64,000 nt of DNA from Longimicrobiaceae bacterium (GTDB lineage Bacteria > Gemmatimonadota > Gemmatimonadetes > Longimicrobiales > Longimicrobiaceae): positions 234,665-298,664 of the forward strand of contig DASVBS010000065.1 in NCBI GenBank assembly GCA_036375715.1, read 5' to 3'. This document shows positions 55,070 through 63,824 of this stretch, in pieces. Every line of letters starts with the position of its first letter. Within the stretch, counting starts at the first letter, position 1. The translations under genes and the position numbers were made by a program. The notes under the pieces are model-generated. The model had not been told where the DNA came from. It searched no databases and saw nothing but the letters and a program-made list of their open reading frames with translations.

Positions 55070-56851
55070 TCACCACCCCGGATTCTGACCGAGGTTGGGA
55101 TTGAGCCTCAAATCGGCCTCGGAGATCGGATAGAGGTAGTTCTTTTCCTCCCATCGCCGGGGGATGTCCCGCATCCACACCAGCTCCCCCGACGAACCCT
55201 CCGAGAGCACGCGCGGATCGGCGCTCACGTCCAGGTAGAAGACGCCCGAGATCCGGTCCGCCGGCGGATTGTCCAGGTAGAAGTAGACGTCGGGCTTTCC
55301 ATCCTCGTTCAGGTCCAGATACTGGTCCACAGACGGAACATAGAAGCCGCGCCACTCCATCTCCATCAGCTCGCCCGCCTTCCAGCGCAGCAGGTCGTGG
55401 AAGCGAAGCCCTTCCAGCGCCAGCTCGATGCCCCGCTCCCGCCGCACCTCCAGGATTACCGGATCACTGACGTCCGGGTAATAGACGCGCTGGAGGTACG
55501 GATCGACCCGGGTCGGGAGCTCGGTCAGGCCGCCGGTGATCCCGGCCCGGGCGCGCAGCGCCCCGATAGTCTGCGCCCAGTCGGCGGCGGTGAGCGTCCC
55601 CAGCTCCGCCTTGGCCTCGGCGTAGTTCAGCAGCACCTCGGCGTAGCGGAAGATGGGTACGTCGTTGGTGTTGTTCGCCCCTCCGTCCACGCCGATGTCA
55701 TCCACCGTCCACTTGATCGGCTGATACCCGGTCAGCGTCTGGGAGAAGAGGGGTGGCGACGGCACCTCGACCCCCGCGTTTACCCGCGTGAAGTCGCCCA
55801 TGCGGATGGTCTGCTGGAGCCGCTTGTCCCGACCCTTGACCTCTTCCATGAAGGTCATGGTCTCGTAGCCCGGGCGATCGGTGAAGGGCGTGCCGTCGAT
55901 GTTCAGGTAAGTGTTGATGAAGGGGCGGATGAGGCTGAGCCCCACGCCGTAGGTGCCGCTGGTGTAGAGCCAGTTTGCGTCGTGCCTGACCCCCAGGTCC
56001 ACGTCGTGGACATAGACCAGCATCACCTCTGAGGGGGGAGCTGTCTCGCTGCTGAACAGCGCGCGGTAGGACCCCTCGGTCCCGTCGCCGGTGTAGAGAC
56101 TGTAGTTCCCTCGCTCCATGACCTGGCGCGCTGCGTCGGCCGCCTGCTCCAGCCAGAAGTCGGCCGTGCCTTCCAGGCCGGCGGCAAGGCCTCCGGCGTG
56201 ATACTTCCTGAACGTTCCCTCGAACAGTGCGATGCGGGACTTCAGCGCCAGCGCCACGTCCTTGGTGATCCGCGTGCGGGACTCGTCGATTTCGGTCGCG
56301 ATGTTCGCGATGGCGTAGTCGAGGTCCTCGAGCACATGGTTCATCACGACGTCGCGCGAGTCGCGCGGCGCAAACAGCTGCTCGTCGTCGACCTCCAAGG
56401 GCCGGTCGATCCACGGGACGTCACCGTACTGCCTGACCTTGTCGAAGTAGAACCAGGCACGGTAGAAGCGCGCGAGGCCGTTGTAGTGGTTGCGCACCTC
56501 CTCGGGGACGCCGGGGCCCTGGTTGTTGACCAGGAAGTAGTTGATGTTGCGCAAAGCACTCCACGACCAGGAGCCCGCGGTGGTGGGAGTGTATGCGCCG
56601 GGGCGGATGAAGTCCGGTACGTTGCGCCGGGCCGCGTAGTCTGACATGGCGTCGCCGTGGACGATTTCGCCCACCGACGGGAGCACCTCGCTGAAGGAAG
56701 TCGAGTACAGCTCCAGCCCTGCTTCGTTGCCGAAGACAGACCGGGCATCGGTCGAGGAGACCGGATCCTGCTCCAGGTCACAGCCGACTGCGAGCAAGCA
56801 GAAGCACGCAATGGCCGCGGATCGGAATCTGATCATGTTGACCGTGGCCAT
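55070..56851 (-). CDS. SusD/RagB-family nutrient-binding outer-membrane lipoprotein
   Basis: A 593-residue protein. A signal peptide with lipobox LLAVGC (Cys about 24) gives an outer-membrane lipoprotein. SusD-fold markers are ALRNINYFLVNN, GLARFYRAWFYFDKVRQYGDVPW, VMNHVLEDLDYAI, RYAEVLLNYAEAKAELG and RGIELALEGLRFHDLLRWKAGE. It caps the SusC transporter and captures a glycan or peptide ligand. ATG at 56849-56851 overlaps the susC stop (TGATG). No glycoside hydrolase is adjacent, so the ligand cannot be inferred. Confidence 0.92.
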   Translation of the reverse strand: MATVNMIRFRSAAIACFCLLAVGCDLEQDPVSSTDARSVFGNEAGLELYSTSFSEVLPSVGEIVHGDAMSDYAARRNVPDFIRPGAYTPTTAGSWSWSALRNINYFLVNNQGPGVPEEVRNHYNGLARFYRAWFYFDKVRQYGDVPWIDRPLEVDDEQLFAPRDSRDVVMNHVLEDLDYAIANIATEIDESRTRITKDVALALKSRIALFEGTFRKYHAGGLAAGLEGTADFWLEQAADAARQVMERGNYSLYTGDGTEGSYRALFSSETAPPSEVMLVYVHDVDLGVRHDANWLYTSGTYGVGLSLIRPFINTYLNIDGTPFTDRPGYETMTFMEEVKGRDKRLQQTIRMGDFTRVNAGVEVPSPPLFSQTLTGYQPIKWTVDDIGVDGGANNTNDVPIFRYAEVLLNYAEAKAELGTLTAADWAQTIGALRARAGITGGLTELPTRVDPYLQRVYYPDVSDPVILEVRRERGIELALEGLRFHDLLRWKAGELMEMEWRGFYVPSVDQYLDLNEDGKPDVYFYLDNPPADRISGVFYLDVSADPRVLSEGSSGELVWMRDIPRRWEEKNYLYPISEADLRLNPNLGQNPGW

Positions 56852-59800
56852 CAGAAGGTGAGGGAGATGCCGGTGACGAAGGTCTTCATCATCGGGTAGT
56901 TGTAGCCGTCGCCGCTGGTCCCGCTGGTCAGGATGCGGTCGGACTGGTTGGTGATGTTCTCTACGTCCACGTTGTCCGCGGTTTTGTAGAGCGGCGAGTA
57001 GGTCCAGAGGTTCTCCGCCGAGACGTAAATCCTCCCGTTACGCAGACCGAAGGGCGCCACCACCCGCTCGGGGAGATCGTAGCCGAGCTGAATGTTCTTG
57101 AGCCGCACGTACGCCGCGTTCATCACATACTTCGTCTGTTTGGCGTTGAGCATGCGCTGCTCGTTGCCCTGGGCGAGCCGCGAGGTGTAGCGGGGGAAGA
57201 AGGAATTGGGGTGCTCCGGCGACCAGATGATCCCCGGTTTCAGGTGCCACTTGGGGATGTCACCGTAGGGCCGGGCGTACTGGCCCCAGAACTGATTGGC
57301 CTCGTTGGATGGGTACCAGTCCTTCTTGGCGACCCCCTGGAAGAAGGTGGAGAGGGTGAAACCGTTCCATCCCCCGTTCAGATTGAGACCGAAGCTGTAG
57401 CGGGGGCTCGAGTTGCCGATGATGATCCGGTCGCCGGGGTTGTCGACGGTATTGTCGCCCGGGTTCACCACCCCATCACCGTTGAGGTCCTTGAGCTTGA
57501 TGGTCCCCGGCAACACCTCCCGCGACTCGGTGCTCTGGAAGTAGCTCTGGTCGGCGTGGTTGGCGATGTCCTCCTCATCGACGAAGAAGCCCTCGGTTAC
57601 GTACCCCCAGATCTCTCCGATCGTCATCCCCTCGTAGTAGTCGCTCAACACCCGGTTGGGGTTGTTGTATTTGAGGATCTTTGCCTTGTAGTCGGAGAGG
57701 TTGAAGCGGATCCCGTAATGCGCCGGCCGCCGAGCGAAGTCGAAGTCGTCCTGCCAGCCAAGCGAAAACTCCCAACCGGTGGTGCGCAGATCGGCGTAGT
57801 TGCCACGCGGCGGGGAGGCTCCAAAGACCGCGGGCGGGGTGACCGCGATCGTGTACATGTCCGTGGTCTCACGAACATACACGTCGCCGCTGAAGTTCAG
57901 CCGCTGCCCGAACATGTCCAGGTCGAGCCCGAGGTCCTTCGTGGTGACCGTTTCCCAGGTCAGACCCGCGGGGAGGACGGCCGGGGCGCGGGTCTGCAGC
58001 GGACGGACCCCGTCCACGATTCGCCCTGAGAGGTTGATATTGAAGAGCTCCTGGAAAGTGTAGGGCGGGATGTTCCCGTTCCCCATCGATCCGTAAGAGG
58101 CTCGGATGCGCAGGTCGGAGACGAGGTCCGAGGAGACCTTCCAGAAGGGTTCCTGCGACAGTCGCCATGCCGCCGACACCGAGGGGAAGAAGGCATAGCG
58201 CTCGTGCGCGGGGAACTTCGAGGAACCGTCGTAGCGGCCGGTGAACTCGAGCAGGTAGCGGTCGTCGAAGGTGTAGTTGAGCCGCGTGAAGCCGCCCAGG
58301 ATGTTCCATTTCGCGTAGCCTCCCTCGATCACCATCGCCTGACCCAGAGCCAGGTTCAGATCGGAGGCGTCGTCGAAGATCAGGCCGTTGCGCTGCGCCG
58401 TCAGGCTCTCGGAGGTGCTCTCCTCGTAGTTCACGCCGACCATCGCCCGGATCGCGTGCCGGTCGCCGAGGGTCGTCTCGTATGAACCGTAGAGGTTTGT
58501 GGCGATGTAGTTCCGCTGGTCGTTCGTCTCCCGCAGGTCGTTGTACTGCAGCCCTACGTACTCGATCGATCCCGGCGCGCGGCTATAAGGAACCGGCACG
58601 CGCCGCCTGCGCTCGTCATCGATCGTGCGCTGGAAGGAGAAATCCGCGGTGAGCTCCAGGCGATCGTCGAAGAAGCCGCCGGTCAGCTCGGTGGTGTTGC
58701 GGAAGACCGAGCGATCGAAGTCGATCCCGTTGCGGCCGTAGTAGAAGTCGCCGACGGTGTAGGCGGCCGAGTGCGACAGCGTGCCGTCGGGGTTCAGCAA
58801 CGGCGCCATCGGGTGGCCCTCGTCGGCGATGTTTCGCCAGATGCCACCGCCCTCGCCGACGTTGAGAGGGTTGTGGTATTTGCGATTCGAGTAGTCGAAG
58901 TTGCTGCTGAGAGAGAGCCAATCGGTCAGCCGTATCGTCCCGTTGGCGCGCAGGTTGGCGATCCGATAGTCGTCGGAGTTGTAACGGAAGAGGCCAGCCT
59001 GATCGAGGTAGCGGCCGGAGACCATGAAGTCAGCGGTCTCCGAGCTACGAGAGACGGACACCGTGTGCTCCATGGAAGGCGTGCGATCCTTGTAGAGCAG
59101 GTCGTACCAGTCCGTGCTGTAGTAGTAGACGTACTGGCCGTCGGGGCCGACCTCCACGCGCGGGAGCGAGGGATCCTTCGACCTGCGCTCGAGCTCGGCC
59201 AGGTACTCGAGCGAGAAGGGAAGCGTCTTGTTCACGTTCTGGGCGACGGTGCCGCTCCAGTTCGTGAACGCCTCGTTGAACATCTTCGCCCAGGTGTAGC
59301 CGTCGGTGACGAAATTCGGGCGCACCACAGGCTCACGGACGCCATAGCTGCTGCTGACGTTCACCGTCAGCTGGCCGCCGCGCGGACGTTTGGTGGTGAT
59401 GAGTAGCACGCCGAAGGCGCCCCGCGCCCCGTACACCGCGGCCGAGGAAGCGTCCTTCAGCACGGTGATCGACTCGATGTCGTTGGGGTTCAGCATGCTC
59501 GGATCGCCCTCGACGCCGTCGATCAGCACGAGCGCGTTCCCGCCCTGTCCGATCGAGGTGGTGCCCCGAATGTTGATGGCCGGAGCCTGGATCGGCTTCC
59601 CGTCCTGCATGTTTATGTTGACGTTGGGAAGCATCCCCTGCAGTCCCTGCGTGAGGTTCGGGACCGGACGATTGGAAAGCACCTCGCCGCTCACCTGATC
59701 CACGGCGCCGGTGAGATTGCGGCGCTCCGTGGTGCCGTATCCGACCACCACCAGCTCGTCGAGCGCCAACGCGGCCTCCGCCAAGGTGAGGGTGGTGTTG

Positions 59801-60096
59801 GTGGTCTGACCGGCGGTCACGGTGACTTCGACCTGGCCGGCCACGTAGCCGATCCTCTGCGCCGAGAGGGTGTGCGTCCCGGCGGGAACGCCTTCGAGGA
59901 CGAACCGTCCTGACTCGTCGGAGATGGTGCGGAGATTCGTTCCCTGGACGAGAACCTCCGCCGCGGCCACCGGCTCCGCGGTTGTCGCGTTGGCGACCGT
60001 TCCGACCACCCGGCCCGTGCCAGGGGTCTGTCGGGCTTGGAGTTGGGCGGGGAGGAGGACGGCAATGCCGAGGAATAGGGTGCTGAGTATTCGCAT
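56851..60096 (-). CDS. SusC/RagA-family TonB-linked outer-membrane transporter
   Basis: A 1081-residue protein. A signal peptide (QLQARQ) leads a carboxypeptidase-D-like regulatory domain (about 25-110, DESGRFVLEGVPAGTHTL), then LDELVVVGYGT TonB-box region, plug domain (QVSGEVLSNRPVPNLTQGLQ, NPNDIESITVLKDASSAAVY) and a 22-strand-type barrel to the end. It imports a large nutrient captured by SusD, powered by TonB/ExbBD. The ATG at 60094-60096 follows TTGGAG; the upstream extension of about 49 residues has no signal. SusD follows in an overlapping frame. Confidence 0.93.
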   Translation of the reverse strand: MRILSTLFLGIAVLLPAQLQARQTPGTGRVVGTVANATTAEPVAAAEVLVQGTNLRTISDESGRFVLEGVPAGTHTLSAQRIGYVAGQVEVTVTAGQTTNTTLTLAEAALALDELVVVGYGTTERRNLTGAVDQVSGEVLSNRPVPNLTQGLQGMLPNVNINMQDGKPIQAPAINIRGTTSIGQGGNALVLIDGVEGDPSMLNPNDIESITVLKDASSAAVYGARGAFGVLLITTKRPRGGQLTVNVSSSYGVREPVVRPNFVTDGYTWAKMFNEAFTNWSGTVAQNVNKTLPFSLEYLAELERRSKDPSLPRVEVGPDGQYVYYYSTDWYDLLYKDRTPSMEHTVSVSRSSETADFMVSGRYLDQAGLFRYNSDDYRIANLRANGTIRLTDWLSLSSNFDYSNRKYHNPLNVGEGGGIWRNIADEGHPMAPLLNPDGTLSHSAAYTVGDFYYGRNGIDFDRSVFRNTTELTGGFFDDRLELTADFSFQRTIDDERRRRVPVPYSRAPGSIEYVGLQYNDLRETNDQRNYIATNLYGSYETTLGDRHAIRAMVGVNYEESTSESLTAQRNGLIFDDASDLNLALGQAMVIEGGYAKWNILGGFTRLNYTFDDRYLLEFTGRYDGSSKFPAHERYAFFPSVSAAWRLSQEPFWKVSSDLVSDLRIRASYGSMGNGNIPPYTFQELFNINLSGRIVDGVRPLQTRAPAVLPAGLTWETVTTKDLGLDLDMFGQRLNFSGDVYVRETTDMYTIAVTPPAVFGASPPRGNYADLRTTGWEFSLGWQDDFDFARRPAHYGIRFNLSDYKAKILKYNNPNRVLSDYYEGMTIGEIWGYVTEGFFVDEEDIANHADQSYFQSTESREVLPGTIKLKDLNGDGVVNPGDNTVDNPGDRIIIGNSSPRYSFGLNLNGGWNGFTLSTFFQGVAKKDWYPSNEANQFWGQYARPYGDIPKWHLKPGIIWSPEHPNSFFPRYTSRLAQGNEQRMLNAKQTKYVMNAAYVRLKNIQLGYDLPERVVAPFGLRNGRIYVSAENLWTYSPLYKTADNVDVENITNQSDRILTSGTSGDGYNYPMMKTFVTGISLTF

Positions 60097-60406
60097 GGAA
60101 TCTCCAAGGATTTGCGAAAGCGACCGTGAAATGGAATGACTTGGGGATGGGGACCGCGGAGGGCGGACTTCGACCGGTAGGCCGACGGTGCGGCCGTCCG
60201 GGCCCCTGCGCCCGGGGAGGGAGGATAACCAGCGGTCGTTCACCTTCCGTCTGCGGAGGTGTCACGAAGACGTAACGTCGCCAGGGGGCAGATGCCGGTC
60301 AGACCGTGATGGGTGGGCAGTAGCGAGTATGCGCATTAGAGACGAAGTTCGCTAGAGCGACGAGGGGCGACCGGAAGTGTGAGGGCGGGGGGAGGGGGAG
60401 CGGGGA
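60097..60406. other. Upstream region of the susC gene
   Basis: About 310 bp of GC-rich DNA carrying the susC leader and promoter. Several GC palindromes are present, such as CGGGCCCCTGCGCCCG. No firm promoter or regulator site was identified. No gene seen. Confidence 0.45.
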
Positions 60407-60490
60407 ATTTTGAATTTTTGAATTGGGCGTCGTAGGGATGTGATTACGGATTACGACTACGAATTACGAATTACGGATTGCGGGTTACGA
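60407..60490. repeat. ATTTTGA/AATTACG heptamer array
   Basis: ATTTTGAATTTTTGAATT then, after about 30 bp, GGATTACG/AATTACG/GGATTGC units. It is a loose copy of the AATTACG family with one clear arm. Followed by a GC-rich inverted repeat at 60545-60627. Confidence 0.65.
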
Positions 60491-60544
60491 CAGGTGCGGC
60501 ACGGTGTCGCTACGGCCTTTTGCAGGGTATCAGCCCGGAGGGGT

Positions 60545-60627
60545 GGCCCCTGTGGCGCCCGCACGGCAATGCTGCGGATCGCGGGCCCGGGCATCCTCAA
60601 TTCTTCTTGCGGGCGCACACGGGCCCC
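60545..60627. repeat. Imperfect inverted repeat, GC-rich
   Basis: GGCCCCTGTGGCGCCCGCA (60545-60563) faces TGCGGGCGCACACGGGCCCC (60608-60627) with few mismatches and a 44-nt loop. It lies in the 703-bp gap between susC and hldD next to a heptamer array, and may be the core of that element. Confidence 0.6.
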
Positions 60628-60799
60628 AGGGGGCGCCTACAGGTCTATTCCCGCAGAATGGCCCCGATGACGGGCATCAGGTGCTACGCCCCTTGCCCTT
60701 CCCTGGCGGGACCTGACATCGTGAGGCGCGCGGGATCTTTCGGCGGCGCGGCGGTTGGGAGGGTACGCGGCGCCTGACTCGACCATCGAACGAGAGCGC

Positions 60800-61858
60800 A
60801 TGACAACTCGGCAGGAGGGTGGAACCAACGCAGCGCAGCTCGAACCGCGGCGCGTGCTGGTCACCGGGGGTGCCGGCTTCATCGGCAGCGCCCTTGCCTG
60901 GGAGCTCAACCGGCGGGGGTGTGAGCGGCTGGTGATCGTGGACCGGCTGGGGGAGAGCGACAAGTGGCGGAACCTGGCTCCGCTGCGCTTCGAGGACTAC
61001 CTGGAGGCGGAGGACCTCTTCAGCCGGCTGGAGGCGGGTGCGCTAGGCGATTTCGACCTGGTCCTGCACATGGGGGCGTGCTCGGCCACCACCGAGCGGG
61101 ACGCCACCTATCTGATCCGGAACAACTACGAGTTCACCCGCAGGCTGGGCGAATGGGCGTTGGCGCGCAGCGCGCGGTTCGTGTACGCCTCCTCCGCCGC
61201 CACCTATGGTGCGGGAGAGAACGGGATGAGCGACCGCGTGGATTCCCCCGAGGCGCTGCAGCGACTCCGGCCGCTGAACGCCTACGGCTACTCGAAGCAC
61301 CTGTACGACCTCTATGCCTACCGCCACGGGCTGCTGGACCGGATCGTGGGGCTCAAGTTCTTCAACGTCTTCGGGCCCAACGAGGACCACAAAGGCGACA
61401 TGCGCAGCGTGGTCCGCAAGGCGTACGAGCAGATTCGCGATCGCGGCTTCGTGCAGCTCTTCCGCAGCTACCGCCCCGAATACGAAGACGGCAAGCAGGA
61501 GCGCGACTTCCTCTACGTGAAGGATGCCGTGCGGATGGTGCTGCACCTGGCGCTCCGGGAGGACGCCGCCGGCCTCTTCAATCTGGGCTCCGGGCGCACG
61601 CACACCTGGCTCGACCTCACGGGGGCCGTCTTCCGCGCGCTCGGCCTGGAGCCGCAAATCGAGTTCATCGACATGCCCGAGGCGCTTCGCGCCCGCTACC
61701 AGTACTATACCTGCGCCGACCTCGGTCGCCTGCGCGAGGCGGGTTATGCCGAGGAACCTACCCCGCTGGTCGAGGCGGTGGACGACTATGTGAACGTCTA
61801 TCTCGAGCACGACCGACGGCTCGGTGATGAGCCTACGGCACCCCCCGCCCACGAATGA
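60800..61858 (+). CDS. hldD: ADP-L-glycero-D-manno-heptose 6-epimerase
   Basis: A 352-residue SDR enzyme. The Rossmann motif GGAGFIGS is at about 24-31, and the catalytic Tyr/Lys pair is in YGYSKHLYDLY. HldD markers include SDKWRNL, MGACSATTERDATYL, KFFNVFGPNEDHKGDMRSV and QERDFLYVKDAV. It makes the heptose donor for LPS core, indicating a lipopolysaccharide outer membrane. A 15-residue N-terminal extension before the Rossmann fold is longer than usual; a further in-frame start at 60755 is less likely. No other heptose genes are adjacent. Confidence 0.93.
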   Translation: MTTRQEGGTNAAQLEPRRVLVTGGAGFIGSALAWELNRRGCERLVIVDRLGESDKWRNLAPLRFEDYLEAEDLFSRLEAGALGDFDLVLHMGACSATTERDATYLIRNNYEFTRRLGEWALARSARFVYASSAATYGAGENGMSDRVDSPEALQRLRPLNAYGYSKHLYDLYAYRHGLLDRIVGLKFFNVFGPNEDHKGDMRSVVRKAYEQIRDRGFVQLFRSYRPEYEDGKQERDFLYVKDAVRMVLHLALREDAAGLFNLGSGRTHTWLDLTGAVFRALGLEPQIEFIDMPEALRARYQYYTCADLGRLREAGYAEEPTPLVEAVDDYVNVYLEHDRRLGDEPTAPPAHE

Positions 61859-61859
61859 A

Positions 61860-62060
61860 ACGCAGAGGTCATAGAGGATCACACGGAGGACACGGAGGCC
61901 CCTCCCCTCCCTTTCCCCTCCCTTCCCCAACTGCCGCATCCCATTAAGGACTCGGGTTAACGTAGAGGTTGTTGGATGGTTTAGAGACCCCTGAATGGGT
62001 TCGGAACGCTACGGCCTCCTCCGTGTCCTCTGCGCCAACCTCAGCGCCCTCCGTGGTTCC
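61860..62060. repeat. Two-armed CGGAGGACACGGAGG element
   Basis: The left arm (61860-61900) contains CGCAGAGG and CGGAGGACACGGAGGCC; the right arm (62013-62060) has GGCCTCCTCCGTGTCCTCTGCG and a decayed further unit. The arms are reverse complements around a C/T-rich core. Same two-armed plan as the other elements but a different unit. Confidence 0.75.
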
Positions 62061-62173
62061 CTTCCCTCTCCTCATCGCCCCAGTCTTCGAGATCGTCGAT
62101 CCGGCACTTCCTCGTTCGTTGATAGAGTGAGAGACTTCATCGAGCGGTCATCCACCTGCGCCGAGCGACTTCT

Positions 62174-63718
62174 GTGAGCCAGGCAATCGAGACGATCCCG
62201 GATGCACCGGAGGGGCAGCGCGCCAGCCGGAAGGAGTGGATCGGGTTGGCGGTCATCGCGCTGCCCTGCCTGCTCTACTCGATGGATCTGACCGTCCTGC
62301 ATCTCGCCGTGCCGGAGCTGACGGTGGATCTGCAGCCGAGCGCGGCGCAGCTGCTGTGGATCATCGACATCTACGGCTTCATGGTGGCAGGATCGCTGAT
62401 CGCGGCCGGCACCCTTGGAGACCGGATCGGCCGGCGCCGACTGCTGCTGATGGGCGCGGCGCTCTTCGCCGCCACCTCGGTGCTCGCCGCCTTCTCGACC
62501 AGCGCCGAGATGCTGATCGTGTCGCGCGCTCTGCTGGGGCTGTCGGGAGCGACGGTCGCGCCGTCGACCCTCTCGCTGATCCGCAACATGTTCCAGGATC
62601 CACGGCAGCGTACCACCGCCATCAGCGTGTGGGTCATGAGCTTCTCCCTGGGCGGACTGATCGGCCCGCTGGTGGGCGGCGTGCTGCTGGAGTGGTTCTG
62701 GTGGGGGTCGGTGTTCCTGCTCGCGGTGCCCGTGATGCTGGTGCTCCTCCTGACGGGCCCGGTGTTGTTGCCAGAATACCGCGACCCGCAGGCCGGACGG
62801 CCGGATTTCGTGAGTTCGCTGCTCTCGCTGGCCGCCGTGCTCTGCCTGATCTACGGGCTCAAGAGCATTGCGCAGGATGGACTCGGTGGTGCGGCCCTCC
62901 TCACCATCGGCGCGGGCTGCACGATCGGCTACCTGTTCGTACGGCGGCAGCTCCGGCTAGAGGATCCCCTCATCGACCTGGAGCTCTTCAGGCGGCCGGC
63001 CTTCAGCGCCTCCATCGCGACCTACGGGCTGACGATCCTGGTGGTGTTCGGGGGCTTCCTGTGGATCCCGCAATACCTCCAGCTGGTGCGGGGTCTCTCG
63101 CCATTCGACGCGGGGCTGTGGACGCTGCCCTGGATGGGGGCCTTCGTCCTCGGCTCGATGCTGACGCCGCCCCTGTCCAGGCGCTTCAAGCACTCCCACC
63201 TGATGGCGGTGGGGATGGTGATCTCGGCCTCTGGCTTCCTGCTGCTCAGCGCCCTCGGGCCCGACACGAGCCTGATCTTCTTCGCGATTGCCTGCTCCGT
63301 GATGTCCTTCGGGTCGGCCCCCGTCGTGACCCTCACGACCGACCTCGTCATCGGCTCGGCGCCGGTCGAGCGCGCCGGCGCGGCCTCCGCCATCTCGGAG
63401 ACCAGCGCCGAGTTCGGCGGAGCAATGGGAATCGCGCTCTTCGGCAGCCTCGGCGTGGCTGTCTACCGTCGTGCGGTCGAGAGCGCGATTCCGAGCAGCC
63501 TGTCGAGCGAGGCGGCAGAGGCGGCAAGAGGCACACTTGGCGGCGCGCTGGCCGCGACCTCCGAGCTACCCGAAGCGCTCGGACGATCGCTCTCCCTCGC
63601 GGCCACCGAGGCCTTCGTGGACGGGCTACGGATCTGCGCGGTGATGAGCGCGGCTGGTACGCTCTTCCTGGCGATCTTCGTGGCGGTCGCGCTGCGCCGC
63701 ACTAACGTGACAGGGTGA
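62174..63718 (+). CDS. MFS drug exporter, DHA2 (14-helix) type
   Basis: A 514-residue membrane protein with about 14 helices. Motif A-like GDRIGRRRLLLMGA follows helix 2, and the sequence SMDLTVLHLAVPELTVDL at helix 1 fits the QacA/SmvA group that exports cationic drugs and biocides by proton antiport. The start is GTG at 62174; no strong ribosome site is seen. The last three codons overlap the start of an octamer array. No regulator is adjacent. Confidence 0.9.
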   Translation: MSQAIETIPDAPEGQRASRKEWIGLAVIALPCLLYSMDLTVLHLAVPELTVDLQPSAAQLLWIIDIYGFMVAGSLIAAGTLGDRIGRRRLLLMGAALFAATSVLAAFSTSAEMLIVSRALLGLSGATVAPSTLSLIRNMFQDPRQRTTAISVWVMSFSLGGLIGPLVGGVLLEWFWWGSVFLLAVPVMLVLLLTGPVLLPEYRDPQAGRPDFVSSLLSLAAVLCLIYGLKSIAQDGLGGAALLTIGAGCTIGYLFVRRQLRLEDPLIDLELFRRPAFSASIATYGLTILVVFGGFLWIPQYLQLVRGLSPFDAGLWTLPWMGAFVLGSMLTPPLSRRFKHSHLMAVGMVISASGFLLLSALGPDTSLIFFAIACSVMSFGSAPVVTLTTDLVIGSAPVERAGAASAISETSAEFGGAMGIALFGSLGVAVYRRAVESAIPSSLSSEAAEAARGTLGGALAATSELPEALGRSLSLAATEAFVDGLRICAVMSAAGTLFLAIFVAVALRRTNVTG

Positions 63719-63806
63719 CGGGGTGACAGGGTGACAAGGTGAACGGGCTGGACAAGGGGACAAGTGAGGAGGGACGGGTGAGGGGGTGGCGGGTGAGGGG
63801 GTGAGC
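63707..63806. repeat. GTGACAAG-type octamer array at the MFS gene end
   Basis: GTGACAGG, GTGACGGG, GTGACAGG, GTGACAAG units begin inside the last codons of the MFS gene and decay into GGGTGAGGGG repeats. It is the same family as 24333-24400 and 49080-49272. The insertion sequence begins directly after it. Confidence 0.75.
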
Positions 63807-63824
63807 GACAATCCGTGGTACAGA

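Noticed and set aside
60440..60777. Three overlapping plus-strand open frames before hldD
   Set aside because: They run through heptamer repeats and a GC-rich inverted repeat, lack ribosome sites and have no recognisable product.
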